Source: Methylobacterium tardum
Lineage (GTDB): Bacteria > Pseudomonadota > Alphaproteobacteria > Rhizobiales > Beijerinckiaceae
Assembly: GCF_023546765.1 (NCBI RefSeq)
Contig: NZ_CP097484.1
Location: 6,630,001 to 6,694,000 of the forward strand
Reading direction: 5' to 3'
DNA length: 64,000 nucleotides
Under the pieces are notes generated by a model. The model had not been told where the DNA came from and made no database searches. It worked only from the letters and a program-made list of their open reading frames with translations. This document shows, in pieces, positions 57,007-64,000 of the stretch (the stretch's first letter is position 1; each line of letters begins with the position of its first letter). The position numbers and the translations under genes were made by a program.

Positions 57007-58185
57007 ATGAGAGCACTCACGTGGCAGAGCCGGGGCAAGATTACCTGCGAGACCGTGCCGGACCCGAAGATCGAGCACGGGCGCGACGTCATCATCAAGG
57101 TCACCGCCTGCGCGATCTGCGGCTCCGACCTGCACCTGATGGGCGGGTTCATGCCGACCATGGAGTGCGGCGACATCCTCGGCCACGAGACCATGGGCGA
57201 AGTCATCGAGGTCGGTAAGGACAACCACAAGCTCAAGGTCGGCGACCGCATCGTGGTGCCCTTCACCATCTGCTGCGGCGAGTGCCGGCAGTGCAAGTGG
57301 GGCAACTGGAGCTGCTGCGAGCGCACCAACCCGAACGGCAAGCTGCAGGCGCAGACCTACGGCTATCCGCTGGCGGGCCTGTTCGGGTTCTCGCACATCA
57401 CCGGCGGCTATGCGGGCGGGCAAGCCGAATACCTGCGGGTGCCCTACGCCGACGTCGGCCCCATCGTGGTGCCCGAGGGGCTCACCGACGAGCAGGTGCT
57501 GTTCCTCTCAGACATCTTCCCGACCGCCTACCAAGCCGCCGAGCACTGCGACATCGGCCCGGAAGACACGGTCGCCATCTGGGGCTGCGGCCCGGTCGGC
57601 GTGCTCGCCGTCAAGTGCTGCCTGATGCTGGGCGCCAAGCGCGTCATTTCCATCGACAGCGTCCCCGAGCGCCTCGCGCTGGCCCGGGAGGCCGGGGCCG
57701 AGACCATCGACCTGTCCAAGGAGAACGTACAGGACACGCTCATGGAGATGACCAAGGGCCTAGGGCCGGATTCGGTCATCGAGGCGGTGGGCATGGAGTC
57801 CCACGGGGCCGACACCACGCTCCAGAAGGTCTCCTCCGCCATCATGGAGCACACCGTCAGCCTGGAGCGCCCCTTCGCGCTCAACCAGGCCATCCTGGCC
57901 TGCCGTCCGGGCGGTAACGTCTCGATGCCCGGCGTCTTCGCCGGTCCGGTCGGTCCCGTCGCCCTCGGCGTCCTGATGAACAAGGGCCTGACCCTGAAGA
58001 CCGGTCAGACCCACATGGTGCGATACATGAAGCCGCTGCTGGAGCGCATCCAGAACGGCGACATCGACCCGTCCTTCATCATCAGCCACCGCTCCACGAA
58101 CTTGGAGGATGGCCCGGCGCTGTACGACATGTTCCGGGACAAGAAGGACAACTGCACCAAGGTCGTGTTCAAGCCGCACGGCTGA
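57007..58185 (+). CDS. Zinc-dependent alcohol dehydrogenase (FdhA/ADH-like)
   Basis: 392 residues of the medium-chain dehydrogenase family. Catalytic-zinc ligands lie in CAICGSD (C38 region) and GHETMG. The structural-zinc loop is CCGECRQCKWGNWSCCER. The Rossmann motif is IWGCGPVGVLAVKCCLMLGAKRVISIDSVPERL. The length and insertions resemble the glutathione-independent formaldehyde dehydrogenase-like branch, in which the cofactor is bound tightly. In a methylotroph-like host, aldehyde or formaldehyde oxidation is plausible but unproven. The SDR gene upstream may be co-transcribed. Confidence 0.9.
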   Translation: MRALTWQSRGKITCETVPDPKIEHGRDVIIKVTACAICGSDLHLMGGFMPTMECGDILGHETMGEVIEVGKDNHKLKVGDRIVVPFTICCGECRQCKWGNWSCCERTNPNGKLQAQTYGYPLAGLFGFSHITGGYAGGQAEYLRVPYADVGPIVVPEGLTDEQVLFLSDIFPTAYQAAEHCDIGPEDTVAIWGCGPVGVLAVKCCLMLGAKRVISIDSVPERLALAREAGAETIDLSKENVQDTLMEMTKGLGPDSVIEAVGMESHGADTTLQKVSSAIMEHTVSLERPFALNQAILACRPGGNVSMPGVFAGPVGPVALGVLMNKGLTLKTGQTHMVRYMKPLLERIQNGDIDPSFIISHRSTNLEDGPALYDMFRDKKDNCTKVVFKPHG

Positions 58186-58321
58186 CGCCGGACCGTGCCG
58201 AACGGGTGAACGCCCGCCTGTATGGGGTGCGGCGGACGCCTGCCAGCCTCTCGCCGGTTCGGATGGCGCCGCGTGCTCCGTCCGATTACGGCGAGGGGAT
58301 CCTCAAGACACGAAGGCAAGG

Positions 58322-59398
58322 ATGCCGGACAACTCACGCGACCTCGCCCTGGTCTTCGCCGGCGGCAACGCCGTCGGCGCCTACCATGCCGGGACCTACG
58401 AGGCGCTGCACGGCCACGGGCTCAGGCCCGACTGGTTCGTCGGCGCGTCCATCGGCGCGGTGACGGCGGCCATCGTCGCGGGCAGCGCCCCCGAGGACCG
58501 GGTCGCCAAGCTCCAGACGTTCTGGGACGAGGCGACCCAGGCCACGGGCCCGAGCCCGACCGGGCTGCTCAAGCCGCGCCAGGTCTACAACGGCCTGCAC
58601 GCCCTCCTTTCGCTGGTCGGGGGGCGGCCGACCATTTTCGGCCACCGGTTCCCGGGCCCGTGGTCGGCGCTGCCGTGGGTCCCGAACGACGTGGCCCTGT
58701 TCGACAACAGGCCGCTCCTCCGGACCTTGGAGCGCCTCGTCGACTTCGGGCGGCTCAACCGGGGCGACACCCGCTTGACGGTCGGGTGCGTCGACGTCGA
58801 GACCGGCGAGGAGGTCTACTTCGATACGGCCCGCCAGGAGGTCCGGCCGGAGCACGTCCTCGCCAGCACCGCCATCCTGCCCGCGTTCCCGCCGGTCGAG
58901 ATCGACGGGCGCGTCCTGTGCGACGCGGGCTACACGAACAACCTACCCCTCGACCCGCTTTTCGCGACCGAGCCCGAACGCGACCTCCTGTGCATCGCCT
59001 CGGACCTGTTCTCCCTGCGGGCGCCACGTCCCGCCTCCCTCGACGCGGTTCTGGAGCGCGCCAACGACCTCATCTTCGCCAGCCCGCCGCGCCGGGCGAT
59101 TGCGGGCCTCAGGCGCGAGTACGAGCTTCGGGAACGGCTCGATCCCACGGGGCCGGCGGTGACGCTGCTCCACCTCGTCTACCAGGCGGGCGCCGACGAA
59201 CTCGCGGCCAAGAGCTTCGACTTCTCACCCTCCTCGATCCGGGACCGCTGGGCCGCGGGCGGAAGGGATGCGTTGCGGGGCTTGGCGCTGCTTCCGCCAG
59301 GAGGACAAGCCAACAGCCGCTTCCACTATCTCGCCCTTCCCGACGGCGTCGGGCCGTCGAGTGCCTCAACCCCTCAGGCGGCTTCCGTCGCGGCGTGA
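58322..59398 (+). CDS. Patatin-like phospholipase
   Basis: 358 residues. The oxyanion-hole glycines are in VFAGGNAVGAYHAG, the nucleophile elbow is GASIG (GxSxG), and the catalytic Asp lies in CDAGYTNN (DA in place of the common DG). It is related to the DUF3734-containing patatins of proteobacteria (YQAGADELAAKSFDFSPSSIRDRW). It should hydrolyse lipid acyl esters. The ATG at 58322 is chosen; the in-frame extension to 58109 overlaps the dehydrogenase gene in another frame. Confidence 0.88.
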   Translation: MPDNSRDLALVFAGGNAVGAYHAGTYEALHGHGLRPDWFVGASIGAVTAAIVAGSAPEDRVAKLQTFWDEATQATGPSPTGLLKPRQVYNGLHALLSLVGGRPTIFGHRFPGPWSALPWVPNDVALFDNRPLLRTLERLVDFGRLNRGDTRLTVGCVDVETGEEVYFDTARQEVRPEHVLASTAILPAFPPVEIDGRVLCDAGYTNNLPLDPLFATEPERDLLCIASDLFSLRAPRPASLDAVLERANDLIFASPPRRAIAGLRREYELRERLDPTGPAVTLLHLVYQAGADELAAKSFDFSPSSIRDRWAAGGRDALRGLALLPPGGQANSRFHYLALPDGVGPSSASTPQAASVAA

Positions 59399-59517
59399 CC
59401 GCGGCGGTGCAGCGGGTGGCCGACCTCGCGACGTCCGGCGAGCTCGACCGGAAACGTCCCGACGCCGACGGAAGCGTGCGTCGGGTCGAGCGGCTCACGT
59501 CCCAGGAGCTTGCCTGA
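59395..59517 (+). CDS. Possible small coupled ORF or displaced patatin C-terminus
   Basis: A GTG overlaps the patatin stop as GTGA and opens a 40-residue frame (TAAVQRVADLATSGELDRKR, then PDADGSVRRVERLTSQELA) with good GC3. It could be a translationally coupled peptide. Given the many one-base slips in this window, it could also be the true C-terminus of the patatin, joined by an indel upstream. Confidence 0.35.
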   Translation: MTAAVQRVADLATSGELDRKRPDADGSVRRVERLTSQELA

Positions 59518-59541
59518 GCCGAAATCCGGTGGGCGCCCCCA

Positions 59542-59793
59542 TCAGGTGACCGTCTGCGGGACGTGCCACTCGCCGGTGAGGTCGAGCGTTGCGGAGTAGA
59601 CAACGGTCCCGCTCGCATCGCGGACCCGGACCGTGAGGGTGTGCCGGTCGCCGCTTCCCAACTCGTCGCGCGCCATGTCCGGCAGGGCGCCCATCGCCGC
59701 GTCGCGCGCCGCCGCGGCATCGGGAAGGTCCAGGCCCTCCTCGTCGTGGAGACGGTCGCCGCCGACGTCGGTATCGAAGTAGTAGAGCGGCAT
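59542..59793 (-). CDS. DUF6894-like small protein
   Basis: 83 residues: MPLYYFDTDVGGDRLHDEEG, then LDLPDAAAARDAAMGALPDMARDEL, then a short beta-hairpin (HTLTVRVRDASGTVVYSATLDLTGEW). The pattern YYFD, DEEGxDLPD and ALPDMARDEL is typical of this small methylobacterial and rhizobial family of unknown function. A sibling is encoded at 63628-63894. Confidence 0.75.
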   Translation of the reverse strand: MPLYYFDTDVGGDRLHDEEGLDLPDAAAARDAAMGALPDMARDELGSGDRHTLTVRVRDASGTVVYSATLDLTGEWHVPQTVT

Positions 59794-59871
59794 CGCGCGT
59801 CCAGGTCCAGGGAACGGCGTGCACCGGTGGCCGTCGCTCCTGCACGGGCAACAACCGGGCGGGTGGCCGGT

Positions 59872-60627
59872 TCAGGCCGCCAGGGTGCGGTCCAATTGCA
59901 GGTAGGTGGGGTCGAACTCGGCGGCCTCGACCAGCCGCGTCCAGTCGTGGATGACCAGCGTCTTGCTCCTGAGGTCGATGAGCTTGTCGCGCCGCAAGTC
60001 GCGCAAGGTCCGGTTGATGTGGACGCTGGTCAGCCCGGTCGCGTCCGCCAGGTCGACCTGCGTCACCGGCATCGGGCAGCGGTGGTCCTGGGCCAAGCCG
60101 ACCGCGGCCTGCTTCAGGTACAGCTCGCAGAACAGGTGCGCGAGCCGCTGGTAGGCCGGACGCCGCCCGACGTTGGCCACCCATTCGCGGAAGATCGCGG
60201 CATCGACAAGGGTGTCGCGCCAGAACGGGGCGTTGAGGTCGGGGTGGCGCTCCAGGAGCTCGCGCAGCGCCTCGTGGGGGATGGAGGCGGCCATGACGTA
60301 GGTGACCGCGCCCAGGCTGTGGTCCATCACCGGCAGATGGAGGCTCGGAAGATCGGCCATGTCACCGGCGACATGGAAGGCGGAGATCTGCCGCCTGCCG
60401 CCGGACAGCAACTTATAGCGCTGCACCCAGCCCATGAGCACCAGCCAGCATTGGGTGGATCGGTCGCCCTCGCTCACGAGGTCCTGACCCGCCGTGAACA
60501 CACGCGGGTGGGCCGGCAGGCGCAGGATCGCCTGCTCGTCCCGGGCGGAGAGGCGGGTGATGCTCCTCAGCTTGCGCAGAAGCGGGGTGAGCTGAGGCTC
60601 GTCTGTGAAGAACGATGGATCGGGCAT
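59872..60627 (-). CDS. Crp/Fnr-family transcriptional regulator
   Basis: 251 residues. The N-terminal cyclic-nucleotide-binding fold is seen (AHPRVFTAGQDLVSEGDRSTQCWLVLMGWVQRYKLLSGGRRQISAFHVAGDMADLPSL). The C-terminal HTH is MPVTQVDLADATGLTSVHINRTLRDLRRDKLIDL. The FNR-type iron-sulfur cysteines are absent and the cAMP-binding residues do not look conserved, so the signal is unknown. This class is abundant in methylobacteria, often with stress roles. Confidence 0.9.
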   Translation of the reverse strand: MPDPSFFTDEPQLTPLLRKLRSITRLSARDEQAILRLPAHPRVFTAGQDLVSEGDRSTQCWLVLMGWVQRYKLLSGGRRQISAFHVAGDMADLPSLHLPVMDHSLGAVTYVMAASIPHEALRELLERHPDLNAPFWRDTLVDAAIFREWVANVGRRPAYQRLAHLFCELYLKQAAVGLAQDHRCPMPVTQVDLADATGLTSVHINRTLRDLRRDKLIDLRSKTLVIHDWTRLVEAAEFDPTYLQLDRTLAA

Positions 60628-60999
60628 GGCGAGGCGGAAGCGGTGGCGTAGGGGCCAAAGCTAATATGTATCAGATCGCGCGACAGCCCATGACGTTCCT
60701 CAGTATGAGACTCGGCGATTGAAATAGGTGTTCAGGAATCTCAGTATTCGGTGGCGCTTGGCGAGGGCGTGACCATACCGCCGCCGCTCACCACGATGGC
60801 GCCTGGGACTTGGCGGCGACCGGGCACGTGCCGGACGCTCGGACACGGTTCTTGTGGCGCCGATTGCCGGCGAAGGACATGGTACGCGCGGGGGCGGCGT
60901 GAACCCGGAACCGTTCCGGGTACCTACCCTGCACGCCGACGCTCCGCTATCGGGACCGGTGCCGACCCTCAGCGAACGCCGGCGAGGCCGGCGCCGGCC
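60628..60999. other. Intergenic stretch with no supported gene
   Basis: 372 bp between the start of the Crp/Fnr gene and the end of the DUF2252 gene, both leftward. The first 120 bp are AT-richer (CTAATATGTATCAGATCG and TTGAAATAGGTGTTCAGG) and probably contain the Crp/Fnr promoter. No terminator or gene was seen. Confidence 0.5.
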
Positions 61000-62202
61000 T
61001 CAGGCTGCTTCCCTGTGCGCGTAGCGCTGGCAATGCTGCAGGTAGCCGACCTCGTGGCGGCCGGCGAGCTCGGCGACGCTCGACCACAGCCAGGTCGGCG
61101 CTCGCTCCCCGCCCTCGGTGCCCCGCATGACCTCCGCGCGCCAGGCCAAGCGCATGGCCTCGTCCATCTGCCGGCCATGCGCCTTGCCGACGACGTGGGC
61201 GAGGTAGTGCGCGGCCCGCACCGCCTCCGCGCGTGTGAACTGGTCGACGTCGAGCTTGAGGTCCTGCGGCGCCAGCTCGCGCATGACGACCGGCTTGCCG
61301 AGCAGGCGTACCGGCAACATGCGCTCGCCCAGGTTCGGCGACAGCGACCGGGCGCCGGCCACCACCCGCTCGGCCGGGTCGGCGGGCATTTCCGCGCCGG
61401 GTGCCGCCGGGGCGGCGGGCTCGACCGCCTCCTTAAGGTCGGCGAGGGCGAGGCGGCGCTTGCCGTCCTCCTCGATGCGCACGAGCGCGGCGTAGCGGAG
61501 GAAGCCAAGCGAGGAGCAGCCCTTCATCCAGTAGGCCGCGTCGACGAGGCGGACGCCGGCCTCCTCGCCACGCCCGTTCAGGGCAAGGACCAAGCCGCGC
61601 ACCGCGTCCCGCCGGAAGAGCTCGCCGAGGGCGCCGCGCTCCGCTTCGTCGAGCGCCCAGAACTTGCGGCCGAGCGGGATCCTGGGCTCGACGTCCTTCA
61701 ACCGCTCGCGGGCGAGGTGCTTCCACTGCCGGCCGAGCGCCCGTCGCCGGACGGTGCGGACCACGTCCGGCTCGGGCGGGACCTCGTCGGGACCGTGACC
61801 CGCGAGCCCCTGCGCGTAGCCGCGGACCATCTCCTCCAGCATCCTGGCGGTGACGACGCCGGGTAGGTCCGAGCCCCGGGCCGCGCTCGCCAGCGACAGG
61901 CCGAGGCGGACGAGGTCGTGCGTCGGGTTGCCGACGACGGTCTGGTCGAGGTCGCGGATCTGGACGTCGACGCGCCCGTCCGCGTCGGCGAGAGGGCCAA
62001 GGTTGCCGAGGTGGCAGTCTCCGCAGATCCAGACAGGCGGCCCCTCTGGCAGGGTTCCTCGCGCGAGCCCGTCCAGCCACTCGTAGAACTTCAGCGTGTT
62101 GCCGCGGACGTAGGCGTGGGCGGACTTGGCCATCTTGAGGGTGCGTTGCCGCTCCAGCACCGCCGCGCGTCCCTCGGGTCCGTACGCCTTCTCGTCACGC
62201 AT
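61000..62202 (-). CDS. DUF2252 family protein
   Basis: 400 residues from MRDEKAYGPEGRAAVLERQR. DUF2252 hallmarks are KMAKSAHAYVRGNTLKFYEWL, WICGDCHLGNLGPLAD, VQIRDLDQTVVGNPTHDLVRLGLSLA and KVVMREL-like LLGKPVVMRELAPQDLKLDVDQF. The GDCHLGN and IRDLDQT blocks resemble the catalytic and metal-binding loops of kinase-like folds, so a phosphotransferase-type activity has been suggested for the family. Its biochemical role is not established. The start at 62202 avoids an unconserved extension. Confidence 0.88.
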   Translation of the reverse strand: MRDEKAYGPEGRAAVLERQRTLKMAKSAHAYVRGNTLKFYEWLDGLARGTLPEGPPVWICGDCHLGNLGPLADADGRVDVQIRDLDQTVVGNPTHDLVRLGLSLASAARGSDLPGVVTARMLEEMVRGYAQGLAGHGPDEVPPEPDVVRTVRRRALGRQWKHLARERLKDVEPRIPLGRKFWALDEAERGALGELFRRDAVRGLVLALNGRGEEAGVRLVDAAYWMKGCSSLGFLRYAALVRIEEDGKRRLALADLKEAVEPAAPAAPGAEMPADPAERVVAGARSLSPNLGERMLPVRLLGKPVVMRELAPQDLKLDVDQFTRAEAVRAAHYLAHVVGKAHGRQMDEAMRLAWRAEVMRGTEGGERAPTWLWSSVAELAGRHEVGYLQHCQRYAHREAA

Positions 62203-62524
62203 CCACGCACCTCGGCCGCCGTCCGCCCTGGGCGAGTCTCGCCCTGGCTGCCCGATAACCCGCGACGCCCCGCCGGGATCGCGCGTCCGATTGCCTCCGC
62301 TGTGGAGGAACCGGATGCTTGATACGTGACGCTTCCGTCCGAAGGCGTGGGACACCGCGAAAACAGGCATCCACGGCCTCGCGTCGGAGGGCGTTTCCAG
62401 ATGGCGTCGTCGCCGAGACGTCCCCGGTCGCGTTCGGCACCAAACCGCACCCATCGACGTTTCCGAGGCGACGCCGCCCCGACGGTCGCGGTCGGCGGCA
62501 CGGATTCAGGGCGCCCCCGCGGAA
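62203..62524. other. Divergent intergenic stretch
   Basis: 322 bp between the DUF2252 gene (leftward) and the hydrolase gene (rightward). It must hold both promoters. No gene, repeat or clear operator was seen. Confidence 0.4.
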
Positions 62525-63460
62525 ATGGATCGGCCAACCGTCATCATCGGGATACACGGGCTGGCCAACAAGCCGCCGGTCGACGAGAAGACGCGCTGGT
62601 GGCGCGCGGCCATCTCGGAAGGTCTCGCCCGGAACGAGGGATTTCACGACGCCGAGTTCGACTTCGAGTTCGTGTACTGGGCCGACCTGCGCTACGACGC
62701 GCCGCTCTCGGGCGCCGACCTCGCCGAACCCTACGAACCCTGCGGGGGCGTGGGGCCCTTGCCCAGCCACGGGGACGCCCCGTCGACGACCGTCCAGGAC
62801 GTGCTGGCCACCGTTTACGAAGGCATCGACAGGATCGAGGGAGCGACCGGGATCACCCTGGTCGACGACCTCATCCTGGAGCACCGCTTCGACGACCTCT
62901 GGCACTACCACGCCGAGACGTCGTTCGCCCGCCAGGTGCGTGGCCGCCTGATCGAGCGCCTGCGCATGTTCCGCGACCGCCGCATCCTCCTTGCGGCCCA
63001 TTCCATGGGGTCGGTCATCGCCTACGACGTGCTCCGCTCCCTGGAACGCGACGACCCCGGCTTGAGGGTCGAGCATCTCGTCACGGTCGGCTCGCCCCTC
63101 GGGTTGGCGAAGGTGAAGCTGAAGGCCGAGGAGGAGTTCGGCGACCTGCGGGTGCCGGCCAACGTCGCGAGCTGGACGAACCTCGCGGACGGCAAGGACG
63201 TCGTCGCCGTCACGGGCGACTTGCGGCCCGACTATGGCGGGCACGGCGCGGTGGAGGTCGTGGACGTACGCGTCGTGAACGCCTACCGTCGTCCCGACGG
63301 CGAGGCCAACCACCACAAATCCTACGGCTACATGCGCACGCCGGAGTTCTCCCGCATCGCCAGACGTTTCACGCAGCCCGTCCCTGCCGCTCCGTCGCAC
63401 CGTGAGCGCCGTCCGGCGCCGGCCCATGGCCGCGGGCTTGTGCCCGCGCAAGTCGTCTAG
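62525..63460 (+). CDS. Alpha/beta hydrolase (lipase-like)
   Basis: 311 residues. It opens VIIGIHGLANKPPVDEKTRW (HG oxyanion region) and has the nucleophile elbow AAHSMGSVIAYDVL (G/A-x-S-x-G) and a later VTVGSPLGLAKVK. The catalytic His is probably in NHHKSYGYMRTPEF. This layout resembles PGAP1/lipase-like serine hydrolases of unknown substrate. The last 35 residues are low complexity. A role together with the patatin in lipid turnover is possible. Confidence 0.8.
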   Translation: MDRPTVIIGIHGLANKPPVDEKTRWWRAAISEGLARNEGFHDAEFDFEFVYWADLRYDAPLSGADLAEPYEPCGGVGPLPSHGDAPSTTVQDVLATVYEGIDRIEGATGITLVDDLILEHRFDDLWHYHAETSFARQVRGRLIERLRMFRDRRILLAAHSMGSVIAYDVLRSLERDDPGLRVEHLVTVGSPLGLAKVKLKAEEEFGDLRVPANVASWTNLADGKDVVAVTGDLRPDYGGHGAVEVVDVRVVNAYRRPDGEANHHKSYGYMRTPEFSRIARRFTQPVPAAPSHRERRPAPAHGRGLVPAQVV

Positions 63461-63627
63461 GCCCAGTGCGAACGGTGACCGGCGCTTGAGGCCAACGCTG
63501 GTTCGAGCCGTGACGCGCAAGCTCTGGCTGTCCGCCAGCGCGCTCCCGAGACATCTGCCTAGCCTTCTGCGAGGGCGCCGGCACTCCCGGGTTGCGTCAA
63601 ACGCTCACGGCGACCCTTCCCATCCGA

Positions 63628-63894
63628 TCAGTCGTTCAGGCCACCTTCACCGGATGACCCGGGGCCGCAATCCGCGTCGAGTTGCAGGGTCACGGTGCAG
63701 AGTACCGTATCGCCCCCGTCGCGCACGCGGGCCACGAACCGGCGCTTGCCGTCCGACGGCGGAGCATCCCGACCTATGTCGGGCAGCGCCGCTATGGCGG
63801 CGTCGCGCGCCGCGGTGAGGTCCGGGTACTCCGTTCCGTCCTCGTCCACGAGGCGTTTGTCGCCCTCTTCGTAGTCGATGAAGTAGCGCGGCAT
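63628..63894 (-). CDS. DUF6894-like small protein
   Basis: 88 residues from MPRYFIDYEEGDKRLVDEDG, then TEYPDLTAARDAAIAALPDIGRDAP and a beta-hairpin (RRFVARVRDGGDTVLCTVTLQLD). The same pattern (PRYFID, DEDGTEYPDL, ALPDIGRD) as the protein at 59542-59793. The frame opens further upstream (63960), but the extension is not conserved-looking. Confidence 0.75.
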   Translation of the reverse strand: MPRYFIDYEEGDKRLVDEDGTEYPDLTAARDAAIAALPDIGRDAPPSDGKRRFVARVRDGGDTVLCTVTLQLDADCGPGSSGEGGLND

Positions 63895-64000
63895 GGGCGT
63901 CGGCTGCGTCCGGGCTCTGGATCCGATGCCATCAAATCGGCCGCGGGCCCTTGGTTGCATCGCCGCATCGCCGTCACGGCGATATCGTGCCTAACCGTCT

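Overview
The window is GC-rich DNA (roughly 70% by eye) and looks like an alphaproteobacterium of the Methylobacterium/Methylorubrum group. This is an inference from the high GC3, the GTG starts, the many PAS/HWE sensor kinases, a MucR-type regulator, two DUF6894-like proteins and a HARP-like protein. No rRNA gene, intact tRNA gene or CRISPR array was seen.

Region A (1-11.0 kb) is core or metabolic DNA. A leftward sulfonate-type ABC operon (ssuA-ssuC-ssuB plus a second binding protein cut by the window edge) diverges from an NtaA-type flavin monooxygenase. An ArsR regulator and an SDR diverge around a clear inverted-repeat operator. A di-heme cytochrome c peroxidase-like protein, a LuxR-type regulator and a cytochrome P450 follow in one direction.

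Region B (11.1-33.3 kb) is an integrative element. It starts at a 3' fragment of tRNA-Gly(CCC) next to a tyrosine integrase. It carries a leftward train of small phage-like genes headed by two HTH regulators, a large palindrome and direct repeats at the divergent control region, a putative Rep-like gene, and a fused AEP primase / Cys-cluster helicase of about 1350 residues. The cargo is the highlight: a DUF4365 nuclease-APAZ gene followed directly by a short, catalytically inactive Argonaute (MID-PIWI). This is a SPARDA-type defence pair, and a DUF3800 (RNase H-like) gene lies downstream. The second attachment site is not in the window.

Region C (33.3-64 kb) is dense in signalling: three large hybrid histidine kinases, two paralogous PAS-HWE kinases, an HPt protein, a LuxR response regulator, an unusual receiver-CYTH fusion, a diguanylate cyclase, and MucR and Crp regulators. 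Stress and metabolism genes follow: GntA/YcgG, a proton antiporter, SDR, zinc alcohol dehydrogenase, patatin, DUF2252 and an alpha/beta hydrolase. Whether region C belongs to the element or to the host cannot be decided here.

Caution: at least twelve otherwise intact genes are each split by one single-base frameshift, many at G/C runs, in both host and element DNA. Sequencing or assembly indels are the simplest explanation, so these genes are reported as single loci with the break position.
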